Source of the DNA: an uncultured Bacteroidales bacterium
GTDB lineage: Bacteria > Bacteroidota > Bacteroidia > Bacteroidales > Paludibacteraceae
Reading direction: 5' to 3'
Length of the DNA: 64,000 nucleotides
NCBI GenBank assembly: GCA_946626605.1
Contig: CAMOUL010000001.1
Location: forward strand, 124,001 to 188,000
Below, piece by piece: positions 17,817 through 25,046 of this stretch; position 1 is the stretch's first letter; every line of letters starts with the position of its first letter. The translations under genes and the position numbers were made by a program. The notes beneath the pieces are model-generated. The model made no database searches and was not told the DNA's origin. It worked only from the letters and a program-made list of their open reading frames with translations.

Positions 17817-17862
17817 AATTACCAATTACCAATTACCAATTACCAATCTCCAATTTACAATT
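17817..17862 (-). repeat. Heptanucleotide array between mfd and kdsB
   Basis: Six to seven units of AATTACC/AATCTCC/AATTTAC. It fills the gap between the kdsB start and mfd and includes the mfd stop codon at 17855-17857. Confidence 0.92.
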
Positions 17863-20800
17863 CATTGCGCTCGATTTTCGAGAGCAATGTGATCGCTCCT
17901 CCTATCGTCTTCACATTTGTGATGGTTACCATCCGTCTACCGGTAGGGATGCCTTTTTTGTCTTTCTCTTCATGCAGTGTGCATCGTTCGGGTCGCGTCA
18001 CGGCGTATTGCACGATGTTGCCGAACATCTCCGATTGCCAGTACGCCTCTTTATGCTGCACCAGGTACATCGTCATTCGTTCGCCCTTCAGCAAAATCTT
18101 CTCTACGCCCAAGCGGCAACAGAGCCATCTCAACCGCACTACTTCCAGCAGTTCCTCTGCGGGTTCTGGTAGTACACCGAAGCGGTCAATCAGTTTCTTG
18201 CGGAAGTCTAATAACTGCTCTTCGCTATGCAAACTATCCAGTTCCCTATATAAGGTGATACGCTCGGATATGTTCTCGATATACTCCGTCGGGAAACAAA
18301 CCGGAATATCCGTCTCCAACTGCGCATCTTGGCACCAGCGATGGTCTTGGGAAGCACCAAAACCGAATGGCTGCTCGGGTGTCGATCCTATCGACCCTTC
18401 CTCCTCGCGTAACTCCTCCATCGCCTCGTTCAATATCCGCTGATAGGTCTCGTAACCCAAGTCGGCAATGAAACCGCTTTGTTCGGAACCTAACATGTTT
18501 CCTGCGCCGCGGATGTCCAGGTCTTGCATCGCCAGATTGAATCCTGCTCCTAACTCTGCGAACGTACTCAATGCTTCTAATCGTCGCCGTGCATCTTCGG
18601 TCAACAGCTCTTTCTCCGGAGCGATGAGGTAACAATACGCTTTGCGATTGCTTCGCCCTACACGTCCTCTCAACTGATGCAGATCCGCCAGACCGTATTT
18701 GTCGGCACTGAAGATAAGTATCGTGTTCACGTTCGGTATATCGACACCTGACTCAATGATCGTGGTCGAGAGCAGGATATCGTAGTCGTAGTTGATAAAC
18801 GCTTCCAATCGTTCCTCCATCTCTCCTGCCGGCAACTGACCGTGTGCGACCACGATACGGGCCTCCGGCACTAATCTCCGTATGCGGTTCTCGATACGCG
18901 GTAACATCTCGATGCGGTTGTTGACGATGAAGATCTGGCCGTTGCGACCCATCTCCAACTCAATCGCCTCTTTGATGATATCTTCGTCGTTGACGGTGAT
19001 CAACTCGGTCTGCACCGGATAGCGGTTCTGGGGCGGGGTAGTCATGATACTCAGGTCCCGTGCGCCTAACAGACTGAACTGCAGTGTTCGGGGTATCGGC
19101 GTTGCCGTCAATGTCAGTACATCGACGTTCGTGCGCAGACTCTTCAGTTTCTCTTTCGCCGCTACGCCGAATTTCTGTTCCTCATCGATGATCAGCAATC
19201 CCAAGTCGTGCCATTTCACGCTCTTGCCGATCAGTTTATGCGTGCCGATTAATATATCTATCTTCCCGGCCTCAAGCTCATCCAAGATCTCCTTGGTCTC
19301 TTTCGCGCTCTTTAACCGACTCAGGTATTCAATCCGCACCGGCATGTTCTTCATCCGCTCGGTGAAGGTGTTATAGTGCTGCAAGGCCAGTACGGTCGTC
19401 GGAACCAATACCGCCACTTGCTTACCGTCCGTCGCTACCTTAAACGCCGCACGCATCGCCACTTCCGTCTTACCGAACCCCACATCGCCGCATACCAGTC
19501 GGTCCATTGGCATAGGACTCTCTAAGTCGTGCTTCACATCCGCTGTCGCTTTCGCCTGGTCCGGTGTGTCTTCATAGAGGAACGACGCCTCCAACTCATG
19601 CTGCATGTAGCCGTCGGGCGAGTATGCAAAACCTTTCTGTTGCTTGCGTGTTGCATACAAACGAATCAGGTCACGAGCGATGTCTTTTACTTTATCTTTC
19701 GTCCGCTCTTTGAGTCGTTCCCATTGACCGCTTCCGAGTCGTGCTATCGTCGGTTCGCTGCCCTCACGACCTTTGTACTTACTGATGCGGTGCAGGTTAT
19801 GAATACTAACGAACACATTTGCTCCGTCGCGGTAGTTCAGTTTGATCATCTCCTGCGGCTTACCGTTCACGGGTGTCGTGACGAGACCTCCAAACTTCGC
19901 AATACCATGATCGCTGTGTACGACGTAGTCACCTACCTGCAACTGGTTGATCTCGCGCAAGGTGATGATCGCTTTGCCGCGTCGTGCGTTTTCGCTACTC
20001 ATCATCACGCGGTGGAAACGCTCGAAGATCTGATGGTCGGTATAGCAACAAATCTTCAATCCCTTGTCCACAAACCCTTCATGTAGTGTCGCGTTGATGC
20101 CGATGAAAGAGACCGCGACTTCGTCACTCAAAGAAGAAAGACCACTATCGTTCAAAGTAGAAAGAGGCTTTGAGTCCGAAGGACGGTCTTTGGTCTTTGT
20201 ACTTTCTACTAATGATTCAAAGATCGCCTTCAGTCGGTCCAGTTGTTTCTGCTGCTCGGCTAAGATGTAAATCTTATAACCCTCATCGATATGCTTCTTG
20301 ATGTCATCCGTCAGGATATCGAACTGCTTATGGAATACAGGCTGCGGCGTGGTGTCGAATGCAATCTTGCTATGCGTCGCAAACGTACTCTTCTCCGCCA
20401 TCTCGATCGTCTTGCGGTCCTCTAACTCGTAACCCGTAACCTGTAACCCCTCTAACTTAAACCTCACCACGCTCCAATCGTTACTCACCCACACCGTTTC
20501 CTTTGTCAGATAGTCGACAATTGTCCAATGTCCAATGTCCAATGTCCAATCTTTCGAAGAACCGACGATTTCGGCAGAATCGATACGGTTCTTCGAAAGC
20601 TGGTCCTCTATATCGAATGTACGGATGCTATCGATCTCATCGCCGAAGAAATCCAGTCGGTACGGGTCGTCGTGACTGTAACTATATACATCTACGATTG
20701 ATCCTCGTACGGCATACTGCCCGGGTTGGTACACAAAATCTACGCGCTCAAAACCTAAATCGGAAAGCTGAATGCTGAGGTCTGACTGCTTCACTTCCTG

Positions 20801-21199
20801 TCCTACTGACAGCTGAAAGCTGATAGCTGACAACTCTTCTTTTGCCGGCACCGGTTCCGCCATCGCCTCCGGATACGTGACGATGATAGAGGGCAGGGTA
20901 GTGAGCGTCTCTGTACGCTGAATGACCGCTGCGTCGTCAATGGTCCGTCTCCGTTTACTGCTCGGGAAGAACCCTGCGTCGGCGCCAAGCGTCTTCAGGT
21001 CGCTATATATGTACTGTGCACTTTCTGCATTGTCAAAGATCACAAATAGGGGCTCGCGTAACTGCGCCAGCGCCAGCGCGCGTGCAGAAGCGTGCAAACC
21101 GCTCAATAACACGTGTGCGTTGTTATGCGCCAATGCTTTCCGAACTGCTGCCAGTTCCGGATGCTCCCCAAATAGTATTTTTAAATCCTCAATATTCAC
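17855..21199 (-). CDS. mfd: Transcription-repair coupling factor Mfd
   Basis: DNA translocase that removes stalled RNA polymerase and recruits UvrA. With a GTG start at 21199 the protein is 1114 aa, the usual length in Bacteroidota. It has the UvrB-homology N-terminus, the RNA-polymerase interaction domain (DYVVHSDHGIAKF), then superfamily 2 helicase motifs: GDVGFGKTEVAMRAAF (Walker A), DEEQ, TATPIPRTLQ, and the TRG region, plus a C-terminal D7 domain. The frame is open upstream to 21763 but that would run through the promoter and the divergent HAD gene, so GTG 21199, just after the -7 box, is preferred. Three 7-bp repeat arrays are translated within the N-terminal part (about residues 120-260). 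Confidence 0.95.
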   Translation of the reverse strand: MNIEDLKILFGEHPELAAVRKALAHNNAHVLLSGLHASARALALAQLREPLFVIFDNAESAQYIYSDLKTLGADAGFFPSSKRRRTIDDAAVIQRTETLTTLPSIIVTYPEAMAEPVPAKEELSAISFQLSVGQEVKQSDLSIQLSDLGFERVDFVYQPGQYAVRGSIVDVYSYSHDDPYRLDFFGDEIDSIRTFDIEDQLSKNRIDSAEIVGSSKDWTLDIGHWTIVDYLTKETVWVSNDWSVVRFKLEGLQVTGYELEDRKTIEMAEKSTFATHSKIAFDTTPQPVFHKQFDILTDDIKKHIDEGYKIYILAEQQKQLDRLKAIFESLVESTKTKDRPSDSKPLSTLNDSGLSSLSDEVAVSFIGINATLHEGFVDKGLKICCYTDHQIFERFHRVMMSSENARRGKAIITLREINQLQVGDYVVHSDHGIAKFGGLVTTPVNGKPQEMIKLNYRDGANVFVSIHNLHRISKYKGREGSEPTIARLGSGQWERLKERTKDKVKDIARDLIRLYATRKQQKGFAYSPDGYMQHELEASFLYEDTPDQAKATADVKHDLESPMPMDRLVCGDVGFGKTEVAMRAAFKVATDGKQVAVLVPTTVLALQHYNTFTERMKNMPVRIEYLSRLKSAKETKEILDELEAGKIDILIGTHKLIGKSVKWHDLGLLIIDEEQKFGVAAKEKLKSLRTNVDVLTLTATPIPRTLQFSLLGARDLSIMTTPPQNRYPVQTELITVNDEDIIKEAIELEMGRNGQIFIVNNRIEMLPRIENRIRRLVPEARIVVAHGQLPAGEMEERLEAFINYDYDILLSTTIIESGVDIPNVNTILIFSADKYGLADLHQLRGRVGRSNRKAYCYLIAPEKELLTEDARRRLEALSTFAELGAGFNLAMQDLDIRGAGNMLGSEQSGFIADLGYETYQRILNEAMEELREEEGSIGSTPEQPFGFGASQDHRWCQDAQLETDIPVCFPTEYIENISERITLYRELDSLHSEEQLLDFRKKLIDRFGVLPEPAEELLEVVRLRWLCCRLGVEKILLKGERMTMYLVQHKEAYWQSEMFGNIVQYAVTRPERCTLHEEKDKKGIPTGRRMVTITNVKTIGGAITLLSKIERNEL
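20421..20462 (-). repeat. Heptanucleotide array inside mfd, GTAACCC type
   Basis: Five to six diverged units (CGTAACC, TGTAACC and relatives), translated within the N-terminal part of Mfd. Confidence 0.7.
20522..20550 (-). repeat. Heptanucleotide array inside mfd, TGTCCAA type
   Basis: Four exact units of TGTCCAA on the plus strand, translated as DWTLDIGHWTI in Mfd. Confidence 0.9.
20806..20833 (-). repeat. Heptanucleotide array inside mfd, CTGAAAG type
   Basis: Four units (CTGACAG, CTGAAAG, CTGATAG, CTGACAA), translated as ELSAISFQLSV in Mfd. Confidence 0.88.
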
Positions 21200-21227
21200 G
21201 CGCGCAATTACGCAAACTAAATCGGGT

Positions 21228-21290
21228 GCAAAGTTACTACAAAAAATTTGAAGTACCAAATAAATTGACAAAAAAATGAATAATGCTTGC
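21228..21290 (-). repeat. 60-bp promoter cassette, copy 1
   Basis: On the minus strand this reads CAAGCATTATTCATTTTTTT and on to the -7 box TAACTTTG. It is nearly identical to plus-strand 23192-23252 and 23522-23586. Confidence 0.88.
21229..21259 (-). promoter_or_regulatory. Promoter of mfd
   Basis: Minus strand TTGGTACT begins at 21259 and TAACTTTG at 21236 (23 bp). The GTG start of mfd is about 30 bp downstream. It is part of the 60-bp cassette. Confidence 0.8.
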
Positions 21291-21317
21291 ATATGTCGAA
21301 AAAAAACTGTACCTTTG
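21287..21317 (+). promoter_or_regulatory. Promoter of the HAD phosphatase gene
   Basis: TTGCATATGT begins at 21287 and TACCTTTG at 21310 (23 bp); GCAGCC follows. It is divergent from the mfd promoter. Confidence 0.8.
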
Positions 21318-21331
21318 CAGCCTGTTAGCGT

Positions 21332-21985
21332 ATGATTGTTATTTTTGATTTGGACGGAACGCTGCTCAATACGATTGACGACTTGGGTTATGCGTGCAAC
21401 TATGCCTTGGAGCAGACAGGATACCCGACTTTCCCCATAGAGGAGTATCCTGCGAAAGTGGGTAACGGGATCAATAACCTCATCCGTCGGGCTTTGCCGG
21501 AAACGGAGCGCACGGAAGAGAATATCCTGCGTGTGCGCGCCCATTTCGTGCCTTATTACAATGCGCATAACTGCGATCTTACGCGGCCATACAAAGGCAT
21601 ACCGGAGCTGTTGGCTACCCTCAAGGCGCAAGGACACCTGCTGGCTGTAGCAAGCAATAAATACCAAGCAGCAACAGAGAAAATCGTGGAGCATTTCTTT
21701 CCGGGTCTGTTTGATGTCGTCTTCGGCGAACGTGAAGGAATCGAACGCAAACCCAATCCGCAAATCGTATATGATATATTCTCTAAACTCTCACCTCTAA
21801 ACGCTAAACGTTCATCCTTATACATCGGTGACAGCCTGGTGGACCGAGACACGGCTCAGAATGCTCATGTGCCGTTTGTGGCTTGTTCGTGGGGATTTGT
21901 CCCGCGCGAGACACTGCTTCGGGCGGGTGTGACACATATCATTGATTCTCCGGAAGAAGTAATCAACGAACTAAAACAATATTAA
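21332..21985 (+). CDS. HAD-superfamily phosphatase, phosphoglycolate-phosphatase-like
   Basis: A 217-aa HAD hydrolase with the nucleophile motif FDLDGTLLNT (residues 5-14, Asp6 as nucleophile and Asp8 as acid/base), a helical cap, the Thr/Ser motif region VASNKYQ, and the C-terminal IGDSLVDRDTAQNA. The overall form matches Gph/PGPase-like enzymes; the substrate could be phosphoglycolate, a nucleotide or a sugar phosphate. A 7-bp repeat array lies in the coding region just before the final Asp motif (FSKLSPLNAKRSS), apparently lengthening a loop. The BI-1 gene follows after 13 bp. Confidence 0.85.
   Translation: MIVIFDLDGTLLNTIDDLGYACNYALEQTGYPTFPIEEYPAKVGNGINNLIRRALPETERTEENILRVRAHFVPYYNAHNCDLTRPYKGIPELLATLKAQGHLLAVASNKYQAATEKIVEHFFPGLFDVVFGEREGIERKPNPQIVYDIFSKLSPLNAKRSSLYIGDSLVDRDTAQNAHVPFVACSWGFVPRETLLRAGVTHIIDSPEEVINELKQY
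21781..21815 (+). repeat. Heptanucleotide array inside the HAD gene
   Basis: Four to five units of CTCTAAA/CGCTAAA, translated in frame ahead of the last HAD motif. Confidence 0.8.
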
Positions 21986-21998
21986 AAAAACTCGTATT

Positions 21999-22706
21999 AT
22001 GGAAGAAGATGTAATGGAGCGCCCGATCGTCATTGATGAGAGACGGCAAGAAGTAGTGCAGGAATTGATGCGCAACGTGTATATGTGGATGACCGGAGGT
22101 TTGGCTTTAACCGGCGTGATAGCCTGGATTGTAGCCAATTCGCCGGATATTTTAGGAATCATTTTTGGCAGTAAGGCTGTTTTCTATGGCCTTCTCATCG
22201 GCGAGTTATTGCTGGTGATCGGCCTCAGTATGTTTATTGAGAAGATGCGCTTCGGTGTAGCCGCCATCATGTATACGATTTATTGCGTCGTGAACGGAGC
22301 GACGCTCAGTTCGATTTTCCTCGTCTATGAGATCTCCAGCATCGCGGAGATTTTCTTTGTCACCTCCGGTGCGTTTGCCGTTTTGGCTATCATCGGTTCG
22401 TTTACGAAGAAGGACCTCAGCCGTTTGGGCACCTTCCTTATCTTTGCTTTGGCGGGACTCATCATCGCCTCTATTGTCGGGATGATCCTTGGTCGCCCGG
22501 AGAATATATGGATGTCTGCCATCGGTGTACTCATCTTCGCCGGCCTCACGGTCTATGACGCCCAGAAGATCCGCCAACTCATGCTCAATGAAGAGACGAT
22601 TAACGAAGGTAATATGAAACTCGCCCTCCTCGGCGCACTCTCCCTCTACCTGGATTTCATCAATATCCTTCTCCGCCTCCTCAGCCTCTTCGGCAAACGC
22701 AAATAA
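21999..22706 (+). CDS. Bax inhibitor-1 (BI-1/YccA) family membrane protein
   Basis: A 235-aa protein with seven membrane helices spread over residues 28-230, preceded by a charged N-terminus. The segments VYMWMTGGLALTGVIAW, GATLSSIFLVY and the C-terminal GALSLYLDFINILLRLL are typical of the BI-1/YccA/LFG family. Bacterial members are linked to pH-sensitive calcium leak and FtsH modulation; the role here is not known. It is 13 bp downstream of the HAD gene and probably in the same operon. A possible stem-loop follows at 22766-22802. Confidence 0.9.
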   Translation: MEEDVMERPIVIDERRQEVVQELMRNVYMWMTGGLALTGVIAWIVANSPDILGIIFGSKAVFYGLLIGELLLVIGLSMFIEKMRFGVAAIMYTIYCVVNGATLSSIFLVYEISSIAEIFFVTSGAFAVLAIIGSFTKKDLSRLGTFLIFALAGLIIASIVGMILGRPENIWMSAIGVLIFAGLTVYDAQKIRQLMLNEETINEGNMKLALLGALSLYLDFINILLRLLSLFGKRK

Positions 22707-22765
22707 AAACGATTCTTTCTCGCAATTAGTACTTTAACCGACGGTGAGCCGACGGTCAAAATTAG

Positions 22766-22802
22766 AATCACCCCAAAAGATGACCATTTTTGGTGGGTGA
22801 TT
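22766..22802 (+). terminator. Stem-loop after the BI-1 gene
   Basis: AATCACCC at 22766-22773 pairs with GGGTGATT at 22795-22802, with extra CAAAA/TTTTTG pairing inside. No good T-tract follows, so termination is uncertain. Confidence 0.4.
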
Positions 22803-22917
22803 TACTATATTATATATAAAATATATAATATACAATTCATCGCAATTTTTATGGCATAAAGTCCTGCATCCGTCTTCTATTCCTTTCGCAGAACGCTTCG
22901 TTGGATTTTATGTTTAG

Positions 22918-23256
22918 GAAAAATGACCAACCCCACCGGAAATCACGTGATTTGAGTCCGTATTGCCTCCGAGATTACTCTTAGATGAGTCTGTCTTGAG
23001 TCCGATAACATTTTTGTAAACCACTGAAAAATCAAATGATTATAAATTTGAGAAATTTGTAGTACTTTTGGCACGCTCTTATTTGTTATGCAAACAAGGA
23101 ATTCTCCGAAAGAACGTTCTTAGCCACAAGGGCACGATTGTTTCGCTCAATTTAGCGAACTCCAACTAAATCGCCAACAACCTGAATTAATACAAGCATT
23201 ATTCATTTTTTGTCAATTTATTTGGTACTTCAAATTTTTTGTAGTACCGTTGCAGG
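22918..23256 (+). repeat. Long direct repeat, copy 1
   Basis: Aligns to 23268-23590 with few differences (start AAATGACCAACCCCACCGG in both). Main differences: a ~20-bp longer segment around 23075-23110, and a decayed -7 box TACCGTTG at 23244-23251 where copy 2 has TAATTTTG. Contains TACTTTTGGCACGC and a TTCGCT/AGCGAA hairpin. Confidence 0.9.
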
Positions 23257-23267
23257 CGGTTTCGGAT

Positions 23268-23590
23268 GGAAAATGACCAACCCCACCGGGAATCAGGTGA
23301 TTTGAGTCCGTATTGCCTCCGAGATTACTCTTAGATGAGTCTTTCTTGAGTCCGATAACATGTTTGTAAACCACTGAAAAATCAAATGATTATAAATTTG
23401 AGAAATTTGTAGTACTTTCGGCACGCCCCTTGCCCCCGAAAGTACGTTCTTAGCCACAAGGGCTCGATCGTTTCGCTCAATTTAGCGAACTCCAACTAAA
23501 TCGCCAAAAACCTGAATTAATACAAGCATTATTCATTTTTTTTTGTCAATTTATTTGGTACTTCAAATTTTTTGTAGTAATTTTGCAGCC
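23268..23590 (+). repeat. Long direct repeat, copy 2
   Basis: Second copy, offset by 350 bp at its left end and 330 bp at its right end. It contains the perfect inverted repeat GTACTTTCGG/CCGAAAGTAC around 23411-23444 and ends with the working-looking promoter at 23555-23585. Confidence 0.9.
23555..23585 (+). promoter_or_regulatory. Promoter of the DUF4384 gene
   Basis: TTGGTACT begins at 23555 and TAATTTTG at 23578 (23 bp). It is copy 3 of the 60-bp cassette (23522-23586) that also drives mfd. Confidence 0.8.
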
Positions 23591-23619
23591 GCAAAATTGG
23601 AAACTGAAATAATACGCCT

Positions 23620-24501
23620 ATGAAAAAGATGGTAAGCCTTGTTTGCGGCCTCTGTATCTGCCTCGCGCTGTGCGCAGGAGAGATCCAGAAAGTAAGCGCT
23701 GTGTACGAATATACCTCCAATAACCAGAACGAGACCTTGGCGGAAGTGGAGGCAAACGCTTTCGAACGCGCCAAGCAAAAAGCCATAGAGGACAAATTCG
23801 GTTTGGATGTCAATAGCGTTAGCAATTCGCTTCAGATCAACCGTGCATCCGGCAACAATGCACAAACGGAGACGAATGTCTTCTCGCTGGGTGGTACGGC
23901 AGTACGAGGTGAATGGATCGAGACGATAAGCGAAGAAATCATTGAACCGGCCCGATTCAGCAATGGCTTCTGGCAAATGAAAGTGCGCGTGGTCGGTAGA
24001 GCCCGCAATTACTCTACCGAGAAGACGGACATCCGCTATACCTTTGTTCGTTCGGCGGAAGACCTCGAATCACCTGTCACTTTCCGCGATGGAAACGATA
24101 TCTATCTGCGCTTCTCTTCGCCCGTGGCGGGTTCGCTCTGCGTCTATCTGGTGGATGAGGATCAAAACGCTTTCTGCCTGCTTCCCTATGCCAACCAGCA
24201 ATCGGGAGCACAGGCCATTGAGGCCAATAAAGACTATGTCTTTTTCTATGAGAAGTTCGACAAAAACGCCGATGAATAGGTGCTGACCTGCGAGCGCTCC
24301 ATGGAGCAAAACGCACTTTATGTCATCTTCTCCCCGAATACGTTCACCAAGGCCAATGATAACCGCTCCGATAACAACTGGCGCGACCAACCTATGCCGC
24401 GTCAACTCTCCTATGCGGACCTCCTCAAATGGCTCGCCCGTAACCAAACCAAAGACGAAGCCATGGTCGTCCGAACATCCGTTATCTCTATTCGAAGATA
24501 G
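23620..24501 (+). pseudogene. DUF4384-type exported protein interrupted by an in-frame TAG
   Basis: The first 219 codons encode a signal peptide (MKKMVSLVCGLCICLALCAG), a region like LPP20/surface-antigen repeats with AEVEANAFERAKQKAIEDKF, and the start of a DUF4384-like beta domain (DGNDIYLRFSSPVAGSLCVYLVDED). A TAG at 24277-24279 then stops translation, but the same frame continues for another 73 codons with the expected rest of the domain: LTCERSMEQNALYVIFSP, PRQLSYADLLKWLARNQ. No frameshift is needed, so one nonsense change explains it. TAG ends other genes in the window, including this frame at 24499, so recoding is unlikely. Sequencing error, recent inactivation or read-through remain possible. 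Confidence 0.78.
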
Positions 24502-24531
24502 GCAAAACAGCAAACCAACATAACAACTAGT

Positions 24532-24584
24532 GTTCCTGCGGAACGTGTAGAGTTGCTACGCAACGTGTAGTGTTCCAGCGGAAC
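24532..24584 (+). repeat. Array of three 13-nt hairpins at 20-nt spacing
   Basis: GTTCCTGCGGAAC (24532-24544), GTTGCTACGCAAC (24552-24564) and GTTCCAGCGGAAC (24572-24584). Each is a 5-bp stem with a 3-nt loop, separated by GTGTAGA and GTGTAGT. The middle unit carries a paired C-to-G and G-to-C change that keeps the stem. Confidence 0.9.
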
Positions 24585-24591
24585 GTGTATA

Positions 24592-24615
24592 AGCGTCCTT
24601 CGGGGCGCTTTTTTT
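24592..24615 (+). terminator. Intrinsic terminator with UUCG loop
   Basis: AGCGTCC and GGGCGCT form a 7-bp stem (one G-U pair) closed by a TTCG loop and followed by seven T. It ends the hairpin array and the DUF4384 transcript. Confidence 0.88.
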
Positions 24616-24666
24616 GTGTCTAAACACCAAATTTTACCCTCTAAACGAAAAAAGTAATACTTTTTT

Positions 24667-24780
24667 TTGCATATATCATTTTTTTTTGTATCTTCGGCAC
24701 GCCCCTTCCCCTTTGGGGTGGGTTCCCTCCGAAATTACGTTCGCATCCTGCGGGATATATGCAAGCCGTGCATTTTTTTT
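24667..24780 (+). ncRNA. Candidate small RNA with its own promoter
   Basis: TTGCATATAT at 24667 and TATCTTCG at 24689 form a promoter-like pair (22 bp, one less than usual). Downstream, GCACG (24697-24701) can pair with CGTGC (24767-24771), enclosing CCCC-TTT-GGGG and GCATCC-TGC-GGGAT hairpins, and eight T follow at 24773. The start TTCGGCACGCCCCTT and the CCGAAATTACGTTC block are shared with the long direct repeats. No known RNA family is recognised. Confidence 0.4.
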
Positions 24781-24806
24781 GCCGTCCGCTCCTTCGTCGC
24801 TTCTGT

Positions 24807-24953
24807 TTATTCATAGCCTACGCCCCGCGTATATCGGCATATACCCTCTCGGAGGCGTATTTTGGCGAAGGGGTACGCCAAAATCCGTCAAGCAGGGGGC
24901 GAGTTACTCCGAAGGGTATATACGCTATCCGAATGGTTTTAGGCTATGAATAA
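24807..24953. repeat. Nested 147-bp palindrome
   Basis: Outer arms TTATTCATAGCCTA (24807-24820) and TAGGCTATGAATAA (24940-24953) are perfect. Inside, ATATACCC pairs with GGGTATAT (24839-24846, 24914-24921), CGGAG with CTCCG, and TTTTGGCG with CGCCAAAA (24860-24867, 24876-24883). Confidence 0.85.
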
Positions 24954-24955
24954 TC

Positions 24956-24971
24956 GCGGAATATATTCCGC
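24956..24971. repeat. 16-bp perfect palindrome
   Basis: GCGGAATATATTCCGC, 25 bp ahead of the -33 box of bglX. It could be an operator. Confidence 0.7.
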
Positions 24972-24996
24972 CCTGCAAAAAAAAATGCGCAAAAAC

Positions 24997-25027
24997 TTGC
25001 ATATATGCAATTTTTGTAGTAATTTTG
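24997..25027 (+). promoter_or_regulatory. Promoter of the bglX-to-dipeptidase transcription unit
   Basis: The -33 region is a perfect 14-bp palindrome, TTGCATATATGCAA (24997-25010); TAATTTTG begins at 25020 (23 bp). It appears to be the only promoter for genes up to 36733. Confidence 0.82.
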
Positions 25028-25046
25028 TCGCCCAAACGGAATAACT

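Larger units (their letters stand above)
22707..23619. other. 0.9-kb gene-free region carrying two long direct repeats
   Basis: No open reading frame of note on either strand. The first 200 bp are AT-rich with the stem-loop above. The rest is two ~340-bp direct repeats described separately, each holding promoter-like motifs. The second copy ends in the promoter of the DUF4384 gene. Confidence 0.8.
24502..25046. other. Gene-free region with hairpin array, terminator and long palindrome
   Basis: A 545-bp stretch without a credible gene. In order it holds three 13-nt hairpins plus a terminator (24532-24615), a promoter-like motif (24667), a possible small structured RNA (24697-24780), a nested palindrome (24807-24953), a 16-bp palindrome (24956-24971) and the bglX promoter (24997). 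Confidence 0.8.

Noticed and set aside
21200..21763. Upstream extension of the mfd frame
   Set aside because: It would cross the mfd promoter and run antisense through the divergent HAD gene; the GTG at 21199 gives the normal Mfd length.
22918..23590. Insertion-sequence remnant
   Set aside because: No transposase fragment, terminal inverted repeats or target duplications were seen; the region is a direct repeat of non-coding sequence.
24277..24501. TAG as a reassigned sense codon
   Set aside because: TAG ends the same frame at 24499 and also ends the Old Yellow Enzyme gene at 62362-62364, so it is a normal stop in this genome.
24614..24949. A 111-codon open frame on the plus strand
   Set aside because: It covers the terminator end, the candidate RNA and the nested palindrome, has no start context, and its composition follows the inverted repeats. 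It is treated as non-coding.
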